Origin: Paracentrotus lividus | Lineage: Eukaryota > Echinodermata > Echinoidea > Camarodonta > Echinidae | Direction: 5' to 3' | Assembly (NCBI GenBank): GCA_940671915.1 | Contig: CALNVZ010003426.1 | Coordinates: 41,027,603 to 41,091,602, forward strand | Length of the DNA: 64,000 nt | In this document: piece by piece, positions 12,701 to 26,000 of the stretch | Layout of the letters: every line of letters begins with the position of its first letter | How positions within the stretch are numbered: position 1 is the stretch's first letter | Translations under genes and position numbers: made by a program | The notes under the pieces: model-generated | The model's database searches: none | The model's input: the letters and a program-made list of their open reading frames with translations, nothing else | What the model was told of the DNA's origin: nothing

Positions 12701-15700
12701 GGGGTAATAATAGCGTTACAACCATGTATATTCTGCAGGGCCCACTGGGAGAACAATTGAAGTGGCTACCCTGGGTAAATCAGTTAATATTATATATTAT
12801 ATCAATTTTCAGAGGACAAATCTGGATCTTAAAAGTAGAAAATCTAGATGCACACATCACAAGAAAAGCAATTATGCTGAGAACATGGGAAAATTAAGCC
12901 CAATGGGAAAGGAATAAGTGTAAGCCAAGGATTTTCATTTGGTTTCTGACTTTGACAGGTGAAAAAAGGCATAAGAAATTGATATAAGAAGGTCCATGAC
13001 AAAGTTTGAGAAACAAAGAATGGCTCTTTTGAAATTTGTACATGTTGTAGATTTTGAGCTACAAAGTTTGCTCTTTAGATGTTTGGAAGTACAGACAAAG
13101 GGTAGGAGGGAACCTTCTGCCCAAATATTTCACTTTTTCCTAAATAACTTTGTTTATTCATTTGGGTGGCTTTGCTTTGTTTGTCATAAACATTGTACTA
13201 TAATATCATGGGTTGTTGCCAAAAATATCCTGGTTCAAGTATTCCTTTCAACCAACTGCAGAGTGTACAATACATGTACATGTATCTTTGAGCACTTTCG
13301 ATTGTTTGGCAAATCATTTTCTAGTGCATGAAGCAAAGATAACCTGTGATACTTTATGTAGATGAAGGATCCATTGAACATTTCATTGTCAGTGTCTGAG
13401 AAACAAACACCCATATCTCTGGTGTTCCATGTTGCTCTAGAGGTACAAGAAGCATAAGGGTGGGCCTATTTGTTTCCTTATGTATGGCGGAGATGGGCCA
13501 CTTTTGGATGAAACACATTTGACAAGTATATGAGTATTATGTTGAATTCCACAAAGTTTGTCTTCAAACTTTTGAGGAGCAGCAAAGTCTGAACAGTCAA
13601 TCATGGATGGGAATTACTAAGGCATTAATGTTGCACACTTCAGGCTATTTCCAGTATCATCTCTATCAGATAGAAATGATAATGTAGTTTATTAATTGGG
13701 ATCCTGGAAACTTTGAATGAGGTTGACCAAATCATAAACAAATAAGAAACCAACAGTTCCTCATTATGCGTTATATTGAGTAAAACATTACAATATAAAG
13801 TTCCCTGATAACTGTTGTTCCAGTGTTTATTCCATAACAAGTTTGTTAAGGGGATGCAAGTTTGGAGACCAGGCGGTTCCCTGTCTTTAGTACATTTAAA
13901 CAGTTGATGAAGGCAATGTACTAGTATGGGTCTGGCGTACCTTGCACTGTCTTCATGGTGGTCTATACTTTATTAGAAACTTTGCTCTCTCGTCAAATGC
14001 TTTATAATTACATTTACATTTATCAAATGCACTATGCTTATAAATAGCACTGTACTGCTATCAAGTGGATTTAATTATATATTATTCATGCTCGTCTATC
14101 TGCATTACCTGTCTAAATAGCACATTGTTAACATCTTTGGTGCTATAGATATTCTCCAAATTTACATTTATAACATTGCAACTGAATTAGCATTTCATGT
14201 TTTTCTAGGTAGGCCATTTTGAATTCCCATGTGGTGGTCATCCTTACAGGTGCCAACCATTACAGGTCATTCGACCCCAAGGCTGAATGATTTAGATATG
14301 GTGGTCATTATGAATGTTAAGATAAAATAGATCATAATGACCGAAGAACATGTATCATAATGTGAACATCAAAATTATGTTTCTTTGTCCCACATTCAAA
14401 CCGTCAAAAATGCCCTTATGAAAAAAATATAAGTTAAAATACAAATTTCTTGTATGGCGGCCATTTTTAAATTCAAAATGGCGGCCTAAGACGTAGAAAA
14501 AAATGGAACCAAAGTTTTTTTGATCCAGCACCCCCACATTGACAAAATTAGGAGAAGAAAACCACTTTGGCTTGAATATCTCACAAGATATAGGTAGTAC
14601 AATTTTCTATGGCGGCCATTTTGAAATTCAAAATGGCGGCCTAAGACGTGGTCGGAAATATTGGTACCAGAGTTTTTTTAATTCAGCAACCCCAAATTGA
14701 CAAAATTAGGTCAAGAAAACCTCTTTGGCTTGAATATCTCACAAGATATAGGTAATAAAGTTTTCTATGGCGGCCATTTTGAAATTCAAAATGGCTGCCT
14801 AAGACGTGGTCGGAAATATTGGTACCAAAGTTTTTTAGATTCAGCACCCCCAAATCAACAAAATTAGGTCAAGAAAACCAATTTGGCTTGAATATCTCAC
14901 AAGATATAGGAAATACAATTTTCTATGGCGGCCATTTTGAAATTCAAAATGGCGGCCTAAGACATGGTCGGAAAAATTAGTACCAAAGTTTTTTGGATTC
15001 AGCAACCCCAAATTGACAAAGTAAGGTCAGGAAAACCAATATAGCTTAAATATCTCACAAGATATAGGTCAAAATACAATTTTTTATGGCGGCCATTTTG
15101 AAATTCAAAATGGCGGCCTAAGACGTGGTCGAAAAAATTGGTACCAAAGTTTTTTGGATTCAGCACCCCCAAATTGACAAAGTTAGCTCATAAAATCGCT
15201 TTTGGCACGAAAATCTCACGGGACTCAATTTTTGGACATAACAGACTCTACTATAATTAAAAGTCTAGACGTGGAATACGGTAAGATTCTGTAATGAATA
15301 GCTCATTTGAAAGGAGAAACCAACTTTCCCCTTATCGTTTTGCCTAGCCGTAAAGTTCGTGTTTATGGAATGGCGCAAGCTACGGCAACGAGATGGTAAA
15401 TATACCACTCCAGTTTCAATCTTTTACATCTTATCTATTCTAAAGGCGCTGCGTTAGGGCAAAATACGACTCATTACTTTAAATCATTGTTGAACATGAA
15501 TGTTGATGTCATTTTTTTTTAAATAGTTAAATCTTCCTCCCATGTACAAGTAATGTGCCATACATTAGAATATACTCGATACTTGATTTACATTTGGATG
15601 GTGAATGAATGAGTTCAATGCCTTAAATGTATAAAATATGCTCTTATTTTAGATAACCGACTTGGACACCAGATTCCCTAGCGACTTTCCAACTTATGCG

Positions 15701-18700
15701 GATGCTGACAAAGCTCTGGATTTCTTATCTACGTATCTCACCGATAGAGAAGACCTTGGATCCGTTAACGAAGCAGATGAGGCTTTCACGTTTTTCACGG
15801 GGTTGCTAAAACGCAATCCTCTTGGGAACGCAACTGTGAATGAAACAAAGTCATTCCTAAATGTAAGTGTATAAATAATTCACAATGATTTAGAAGGTAA
15901 ATTCCTTTATTATAAAATGTACGAATTAAATCTTTAGGAATCCCCATCCAGACTTTTCAAGTGTGAGTGACAAGATATTGCCTTTGAATTTAATTGAATT
16001 ACATTAGTTTTATTAATCTTCATTGTCGCAGCAGTAAGACCGAATTGTGACAAGTTTACAAACATCAAAAGTAGTAATTATTAAAAAATATTATTACAGT
16101 AACACATATCTCATGTCAACAAATAATATTCTAAATGTGACATAAGAATAATCATTATAACAAAAAAGAAAATCAGTTTTAGATCTTTGTAACAATGAGT
16201 TAAAAAAAAAGGTCAAATTACGAATTAATGATAATTGATATCATATAAGGCGATTTATGATAAAATTGTTTAAATTTAAGTATAAAGAAACAGTATATCT
16301 GCAAGATATGTTATTGTTTAAATGTTCTATGTATTGTCCCCTTCGTGATAATTCAATTTTATATCATTTATTGAGTTCACTCCAACCTTGTTTACACTTT
16401 AGAGATAATTTCGGGTAAACTGTAGAAAAGATGAACAAAATTAACGTAAGCTGTCCAATCACACTATTATCATTTAGGAAAAGCAATTGTATTAAGTCAT
16501 AATGTGACCCAATATGTAGCCAAATCAGCTAAAATGTTCTGTGTGAAGTGCATGCGATTCTGAGCAAAATCGGGTAAATTTGTTATCATTTTCACATCGC
16601 ACAATAATATTTAAGTGAATTGTTATCTCCCTTTTAATACCACTTTTGGACATTTCTCCACATTTCAATCTCATTACCAGGACAACATTTTCACTTTAGA
16701 CCCTGCTTCTATATCGTAAAAAGAGATATTTGTGGACAATCGACCAGGATTTAAAAAAAAAAAAAAAAAAAAACCCATTACATCGCCTTTAGGCTCTGTT
16801 TCTTTAAAAAATATATAGTTGTTCTGATTAAACACTGGGTTGCATCGAGAAACAATGGAGGATTCCTATTTGTGCAGCACTTTACCAAAAATGGTAAAGG
16901 CAGAGATAGAATAGGGGAGACCGGGGATGGAAGTTACGAAATTCACATTTTGGGCTAGATAATTCTAATGAAAAAGCTCACACACTCCATCTTGGGTCTG
17001 TAGTTAGCCTATTATGTTTGCTAAAACCTGAGGCATATAAAACTTGAAAACATGTAAACACCAATTAACTACAGCTTAATTAATGAAGACAATTTTTTTT
17101 TGTAACAACCTACCCCGTATACGGGGTAAGTTGTTACACCATACGAGGTAAATTGTTACTATTATGTAAACATACGGGGTAATTTGTTACAATGTGTAAA
17201 TCTCTTATACCATACTTTTGTTTCAACTTTCCAGTTTCTTGGTATCGTTAACAGTAGATCAAGTAGAGCTCTAGAATAGACAAAAGTAATAATAGAAAAT
17301 AAAAATATTAACACCTGAAAATTTAAACAAAATGTAATTTTACATATGTAATGTAATTTGGGTAGTTTGTTACATCGACATGGGGTAGGTTGGTGTAACA
17401 ACCTACCCCATGGGTGATTTTACACACAAAATCAACTGTAGCACAGCCATTAGGCAGAATTACAGGGCATGGCTCAGAGGTATATTAGTGACATACATGT
17501 ACTATATTTACAATACCAGACAATCATCATGTGCCCTCAGTTGTAGGAACTCTTACAAATTTCAATTTTTGTCAAAAATTTACTTGGAACTGTAAAAAAT
17601 GGTATTTGTTGATTTACTTTTTAATAAAACAACGGAGAAACCTCACGACCGGCAGTTCATCTCAGCTACGTGTAGGCTGTATATAGATGCCAGTTAGCAC
17701 GGACTCTCTTGTTCCAACTAAGCACACTGAGAACTGTAGCAACTGACCCGTGTAACTTCCATCCCCGGTCTCCCCTATCACAGTTCTTATGCTTTCTTCA
17801 CACAGAAAACCTCAAATGTGATGAACATTCTCTTTTCCAGCAATACCAACGAACAACTTACGAGGGCATGCAGCGAAGGGGTGAGTGTATACGCTAAGGG
17901 TGTTTCACCAAGTTCCATTAAGTTTCCAGTGGCGGATTCAGGCGGGTGCGCAAGGGACGCGCGCTCCCTCTAGAAAACCACCCATTGACTATACATGTTA
18001 AAATTTGAAATTTTCGGCTGCGTCCCCTATTTTTCCAAATCTTCGGGATGTGCCCCCCCCCCCCCCGTATTTCTAAATCCTGGATCCTCCACTGGTTTCG
18101 CACAAATTTGCAAACGACTATAAAATGAAGAGCCAAAATGTGATGCCCAAAGTCTTCCGGTATTTCATGAAGTTTTAATTAGTTTAATTTCTTCACATTT
18201 CTCCTCTGCTTTTACAGTCTCTTCCACTTATCATTTTCTTCTCTTGAACTTCTATGCATGTATATTACAATTGTTATTTAAATGTAAATGTACTTTTTTG
18301 CTATTATTATGTCTTGTAAATAACTTTAAATGTTTTTTTATATTTGTAACCTTCATTGTTAGTCTCCGGACTTTTTGGAGTGAATTTTTAATAAAACCAA
18401 ATTGAATGAATGAATGAATGAATGAATTTCTGCATGACATATCTTTAATCTTTAAATCTTTAATGTTCATGTGCATATTTTAACTAGGGTTGAAAATGGT
18501 ATGTAATTTCAAAAATTATTTCAGACTTCCATTTGGTATTAGTCCTACATACATGTGTAAAAATTCTCCCGACGTATATTTAGGGTTATTCCATCGCAAT
18601 GAATTACAGGACGGAATTATTGTACAATCAGTCAATCGCAGAGCCGACCGCTCTCATCATCACCATCATCCATGTACGGGATGGATAGGAACGTCCTGCA

Positions 18701-20049
18701 GTAAAAGCGATAGTGTGAACGCTCTTTATCTTCCCTTACCAAAAAGAAACAACATTTAGATTGAATAAAATAATGTACGTATTCAAGAAAAACTAACAGG
18801 AAGTAGTTTCCGGTAAAGGTTCAGGAAATATCCTTGAAAAAATGGTGTTAATTGTTCAATCACAAGTTCTAGTTGCTATGGTTCTTCTTGGGTCAAATAC
18901 AAATATAAATATATTACGGTTCAAAATATATACAATGAAATCAGACCACCGGTAGAATAAATAGTGAAAAAGATTGATTTACTGAATCTCTTTAAACTTA
19001 TCCCGCTACAAACATGATCTTCCATAAATAGTGTAACATTTTTATTTTTTTCTGTTGATATCCACTAGTTTATCAGGAAACCTGGTTTAATTTTCAAGTA
19101 CGTGTAATTTAATTGACAAGGAAGTGAAACAAGTTATTAGGTTACGAACACATATTTAATTACCTAAATATTGTTTTAGAGATTTTTTTTAATCCTGAGA
19201 GTGAAAATGAGCCGTTTCAGAACCCAGAGAAAATTAAAATAGCTGTCTAATCTTAAGCAAAATAAAACACTCATTTTCATATTATATTTCCTGCTACTAT
19301 TATTTGTTAAGCGCCCGTCATAACCATAGCTACAGTAAATTTGCATTATTTGCCTTAGTATTTGAATATATGCTGTAAGTTATTTAACTTAAATCTGGTT
19401 ATTTTATGATTTCGCATTATTATACCTTTTTAATTTTTACCTGGTAAGTTTATAGAGAGCGTATTTGTGAGTATCTATGTTTAGGAACTCTCAACATGCG
19501 GTCCGTTTATCGGTAATAGGCACTTTCCTGTAACCATATATACTGTGGTGATGCATGCAGTCTTTTTTCGTCACGTAAATGTCCTATGTAAATATGCCAT
19601 CGCAAGTTTGCCCCCCAAAATGATACACAACTTAAAATATTACCATAAAAACAGTCCGTGACATTGGCCACTCATACATGAATAACGTCTATACATGTAC
19701 ATTTTTATTTTTTTATTTATTTTTTTTTTTTTGTGTGAATCTTTCTCTTTTTTTTTTAGTTGGAAATTCAATCATCACTTTATCCGTATCATTAGGCCCA
19801 CTATAGGTAATGCATACATTTTAATGGTACACCAATATAATGTATAGACCAAATATGTCATTACATCAAAGTGATCAACGTAGGTTTTATTTTGTTTTCT
19901 AACTCTCTCTCTTTCTGAAATACCAATGTACATTAACAAAATAAGGAGGTTAAATTTTTGTTCTAAATTAATTTTTCATTACTTTCATTGTTTTGAGGAA
20001 GTATAGCAGATTTCTTGATAGTGTGCCAACTAAGGTACAATATCCGCCC

Positions 20050-20096
<47 letters not shown>

Positions 20097-23000
20097 CTTT
20101 ATATTTTACAGAGGAATTTGACGTCATCTGTTGAGGATACCCAACATGAATTGGAGATGCTAATGACGCAGGCTTCCGAACTAATCGTAGATGGCGACAT
20201 TTATTCGTTTAAAGTCTCGAGAGAAAACGCAGGTATGAAGGCAGGATTTAAACAAATTTGTTATATGCTTTTACATTTAGTCATTGAGATTGGATGGCAT
20301 AATATCCAGAAGTGGAATTAGAAAAAAACACACTATATTTTGACTTAGAATAAACTATTGCGGTGCATTCAAAGTACTAAACACTGCCCCGTCCCCTAGA
20401 AAAAAAAAAGTTTGTAAAACAAACAAATAATAATAATAACAAAAAATATAATGATAAAATAATATGTATTATTACAATAATTTAGGAGAATGATAATAAC
20501 TATAATTATAGCAATAAAAATAGTAATAACAATTTATGAATTTTTAGGGAACGATCAAAATTTAACTTGGCAATATTCACATTCTAGTTGGCAACTATTC
20601 AAGACACACCTGTATATGGGATTTTAAGTGCTTCTTTAATTAATAAATTTAATAGAATTGGTATTACATGAAGCCAGAAAACCGGTATGGTTTGTTGGAC
20701 AAAAAGAAACTGAAGCGCATGAAATAATATAGATTTTCCCGGTCAATTTAATTGTTTTGTCAATCAATTGCATATTAGAGGCATTCATTTTCGGAAAAAA
20801 TGCTGATCCACCGAAATGTTACCAGTCAAAATCGTATTCAATCATCAAAATTAACGATTGTTGTGATCGATTTCGTATTTGCGAATTCTAGTTCACATAA
20901 TAAGCACGTACATTCGGCAATAGCTATTCAAAATCCTGTCGACATTTCATTCCGTATACTGAAATTCGCACTAAATTGAATGCACAAGTAATGAAATTAA
21001 ATGCCTATATCCGAATTTGAACTTTGCAACCATTACTTTGTGTGCCTAAAAACTAATTTGGTAGCATGAACACGAAATTGTTTGACTAAAGTCGGTCTGT
21101 CGCATCAAACACACGAATTTGAATACATATACAATGAAAACGGATGATAAATGCATGAAATTGGCCGGGAAAACCTATAATATCAACGACAGCATATGAA
21201 ACATGAGATTTACAATTACCATGATATCAGAATCACGACCCTACATCTTATACTCGTTTCCCAGGGTAAGAACTGAAGGGGCCTTGAACCTCTGGTCAAC
21301 AGCAAAGTAGGCACATTGGCGACATAAAGGCCGGAATAAATTGAAATTACTGGAGCACAATAAATTTATTTAACATTGATGACGAACAGTCTTTATTAGT
21401 GACATGGTTTTGAAATAATTCTAAATTACAAACGGCATAAAGACTCTCTCTCTCTATTCTTTTTCTTCGCTGGCCGAACACACCCATACAAAATACTAAA
21501 CACAAAACAAAAAGAAAGTTCCCCATATTTCAGATATCAATAATTTTTTAACCAGGAAGAATTTTAAAAATCTAATTATATGTCCATGTAGGGAATTTAA
21601 TTAGCTACCATAGGAGCAAATTTTATAAAAAATCATCAAGTCATGCTTCAGTGATTAATGGTTGAATGCAAAAATGTCATTTCTTGAAGTTCGCAAGCCT
21701 AAAATCACAACTTTGATTCTAATGAATATCGGACCATTTTCAGATTTTAACAATTTTACACGTCAGAATGTATGCAAAATGTGCTCCAACATACGGAAAC
21801 GAAGTTTGCGTCAATATTTCACGGTTGAGTGAGCATGCAGCAAAAATGCCCAAACTGCAATTTTTACTTCTCAGCCATGGTATATTTTCGATCAAATGTG
21901 AGGGAATTCCTGTTTTGGAAGTGTATGCAACCAATATCCATCCATTCACGGTTGAATGAACCCATCAATCAACCGAAAAATAGCCTATTTTAGAATTACG
22001 AAGAGTAATTGTAGTATTTTATGCACTAGAAAGCATCTCAATAACATTTTTGGGCTTTTATTTATTTTTCATTGGGCACGTGGTCATGATCTATGGCATT
22101 TATTTAAAATTCATGCTTCAGTGAGCACGTGAGACTGGAAAAGCCCTTTTTTCTCACGTACGGACTAAAATTCAAATTCTTGGCTTGATTGAATATAACA
22201 ATTTTGTTGGGGAGAGTACTTTTGATTTTTTTTTTCACGAAAAATCCGATGTTTCACGCCTCATGGGCACAATATACAAAAAAATCATGAAATAAGAAAG
22301 AAAGTTTCGGGCTTCGGTCATGGTTAGTGACTTTTCAAATACGTAATTAGAATGAAGATCATGTTTAGTTTTGGAGATCAGTTGAAGCTGTGTGCCAAGT
22401 TTCGTGACATAACTCACAGTAGAATTAACAATAATGGTCAACTGAATTGGCCGTATTTCACATTTGTCAGGTATTGATTTTCCTCCTCCATTGACTTTAA
22501 TGTACAGAGGTTTAAACAAAGTTTAACAAAAGTGAAATTTGGCATATTTTATTGTCAGTTTTTGTCCATTTGTCTGTCATGAAACTTTGCACATAGCTTC
22601 AACTGGTCTCTACTAACATGATCGTTACTCAAATTACGTATTCGTAAGTCACGAACCATGACGAAGCCCGAAATTTCTTCTTATTTTCATTTTTTTTGTA
22701 TCTTGTGCCACTGAGGCGTGAACATCGGGATTTTCGTGAAAATAAAATCAAAATTACTACTGGAATAAGAGTTGTTATATTTCATCAAAGTAAGAATTTT
22801 AATTTTAGTTCGTACGTGAGAAAAGGGCTTTTCCAGTCTTACGTGTCACTGAAGCATGAATTTTTAATAAATGCCATAGGATCATTGACACGTGCCCAAT
22901 GAATATAAATAAAACCCAAAAAATGTTATTGGAGATGCTTTCTAGTGCATAAAATTACTACAATGACTCTTCGTAATTCTAAAATGGCCTATTTTTGGTT

Positions 23001-26000
23001 GATTGACAGGTTCATTCACCGTGAGGTAGATGATTGGTTGCATACACTTCCAAAACAGGAATTCCCTCACATTTGATCGATTATACCATGGCAAAGAAGT
23101 AAGAATCGCAGTTTGGGCAATTTTTGCTCCATGCTCATTCAACCGTGAAATTTGACGCAAATTTCTTTTCCGTATGTTGGGAAGCACGTTTTGCATACAT
23201 TCTGACGTGTAAATTGTTTAGAATCTGAAAATGGGTCCGATATTCATTGAATCAAAGTTGTGATTTAAGGCCTACGAACTTCAAAAAATGACATTTTTGC
23301 ATTCAACCATTAATCACTGAAGCATGACTTGATGATTTTTCATAAAATTCGCTCCTATGGTAGCTAATTAAATTCCCTCCATAGACATATAATTAGATTT
23401 TTAAAATTCCTACTTGTTCAAAAATTATTAATATCTGAAATATGGGAAACTTTCTTTTTGTGTTGTGTTTATTTTCCGTAATCTGGTTTCCTCTCTTTCT
23501 CTCTCTCTCTCTCCTCATTCTTTAAATAAAAAGCAATTGCAATTTCCTCGACCGATGCGACGTCGTCCAATACGGCATCAGGTTTAGAAGATTGTGAGGG
23601 GGACCTCGACCTTCCTGGTTATGATGTCACCATACCGTGCGATGTCGTGCAGGAGTTGGGATCCCGGGCAGTGTATCAAGTCATGCTTCCTTTCGGTGGA
23701 GACGCTATTACAAGTTCAAAGTGTGGACACAATGAGTAAGCAATATAACATTTTGTCAGGATCCCACTGAGGACCTTAGTGGAAAACCTTGTAGGCCTAA
23801 TCATTGCAAAATTAGCTCGTATATATTTTTCAACGATTTTCTTCAACATAATAATCAAAACACTTATTTTGCATCTTCACTCAGGTTTCTATAGGCCCCA
23901 CCAACAATTTACGCACCCGAGTCAAACCAGTATGAGAGTCCAGAGCTTACGAAAATTCAAGCAAACGCACAGACACATACCACCCCATACACACATTCGT
24001 CCGCCACCCACACATGCACTAACCCAACTCCCATCCGTGTACACCCTCACACACAAAAAAGTTTTCTTCGGTTAAATGTGATTTTGCACCAGTCCTCTAT
24101 TTAATTTTCTTGGTTGCTGAAAACTTTTTTTTTTCTTCAGTTTTTGCACTTCATAATTATTATTAACATGTACTATTGTACTAATTTGTTTTAATTTGTT
24201 ACAGGGTAATTTTTTAATTAAAATCAACGAAAATTTCGTGATTTAAGTTTTAAAAAAGTTAAAATAGGCCAAAGTAGGCCTAGATAGACGTAAAATTGGT
24301 ATAATACGCTGGGCTTCTATCATCTTTAACCCCCACAGGATAGCTATTGGATCTCCTTTATTTAGTATTGGCCTAGTCTCCAATCGCACAGTGCAACGGT
24401 TCAAGAACAATATTTCACTTTCCTTCGTCACCAGATCTCTTGAGGTAAATGTGATTGTGCTTATATATCTTTTCATACTTTTTTTTTGTAAGATTGTATA
24501 ACACATGTGGATAGCGAGAAGTGGCCCTTTTTTAATGAAATGCCAACACTTGTTGTATGGATAGTACATCAAATATATATTGGTTTTATATTTGTTTTGT
24601 TTTGTTTTAGTAGTAGCAGTAATAGCAGTGTTAGAAGTAGTAGTGGTGTCAGTAGTTGATAAGAACTTGATAATTTTTATCTTTCGTCTATACTTTTTCA
24701 CCCAGGTTGACGTCCTGGAAAACAACACTTTGTGCTCGTTCTGGGATTACACGAAAAGGTGATTCTGATGTTAGGTGCAATGTCGGGTACTTCGTTATCG
24801 ACATTCTGCTACTTGCCCAATCCAATCCATCAAAATTTTTCTATACCAACTGCTCCATGATTTGCCGTTAACTCCCCCTCACAACCCCAGCCCCCCCCCC
24901 CCAATAAAAAAATAATAAAAATAAATATAAAATAAAATAAATAAATAAAAGAATTAACAAAAATGAAATAATTAAATCAAACTAAAATGAATATTAATAA
25001 TCATCGTCATCATCATCATTATTATTAAACGATAACAAAAAAAAATAACAATGAATTATTAATTAATGATTAATTAACAAAATTAATAAAAATAGATTAA
25101 TTGATTGATTAACACGTTCTGTAACCAAAAAAGGAGAACTTAATTCAGGTGTAGCAAATGATATTGATAAAGTCTAAGAGACATTTAAATTAAGTCTAAA
25201 TGATATGAATACAGTCAGTGTTTTGTTACTTTTTCCCTCCATTTCTTTACAGTAATTGGTCAACATCGGGCTGTACCCTGGAACTATTGACACCAGTAAT
25301 GGCGAGACGAGGGTCACGTGTCTCTGTGATCACCTGACAAGTTTTTGCAGTGCTTATTGATGTGTCACCGGGGGTGAGGTATTAAGATATTTAAATTCCC
25401 TTCACCTACCACAAAAAAATATAATAAATGATTTTTTTTTTTTTTTTTTTTGTTGCTCTACTTGATCCACTTACACCACTTGCCTTGCACTGGAAGTGGT
25501 AGTGCAGTTTTCTCCCAATTGATAGTCAATGCACAAAGATTGGATTTTTTCAATCTCAAGCCTGTCAAGGTCAGAGGCATGTTTCAAAAAATGGGTATAA
25601 AATTCTAACAAAATAAAGTTAGAAATATCTAAATGAAGACTCACATTGCAATAATACCCCTAGATTATCCTTGATTTATTTTGAGGTAGATTATAGCTGG
25701 TTTAACTAATTTATTGAGATGTTTTTCTCAGCAACCAAGAGGGCGACAAGCAGCAATTATTCAGGACAGCCTGAGAATGGTAGGTAAACGCAACCGCGAA
25801 TTTTTCACGTCACGCTGGCCGAGCGAAAAAGCGGGGGGGGGGGGGGGTATGGGTAGGGGTTGAAAAAAAATTCGGTCTTCGCTAACCGGAAGGTCATATA
25901 GATATCAGCCATAGGGGTAGGTTCACGATGTCAATCGCCTCAAATCGTGTATTTTTTTCCTTTTTTTACATTTTACTCGATTCGGCGCCCCCCCCCCTAT

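Larger units (their letters stand above)
11157..15253. mobile_element. 4.1-kb foldback element with tandem-repeat arms
   Basis: The ends TAGTAGAG and CTCTACTA are inverted copies, and the first 60 bp inside each (ctcgtgaga, cgtgccaaaagcgattttatgagctaac) also match in inverse. The arms (about 11.15-11.83 kb and 14.44-15.25 kb) are built from units of about 160 bp: four on the left, five on the right in opposite orientation. Each unit contains the near-palindrome GCCATTTTGAAATTCAAAATGGC and a segment like ggtgctgaatccaaaaaactt. The 2.6-kb centre carries a tRNA-derived SINE and no transposase. Flanking TA could be the target duplication. It resembles Foldback/TU-type elements in layout; the class is not established. 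Confidence 0.7.

Noticed and set aside
17842..17880. Shorter exon 5 starting after ttttccag
   Set aside because: It gives a phase that runs into a stop in exon 6 and removes the conserved TSNVMNIL helix. The acceptor at 17805 fits both neighbours.
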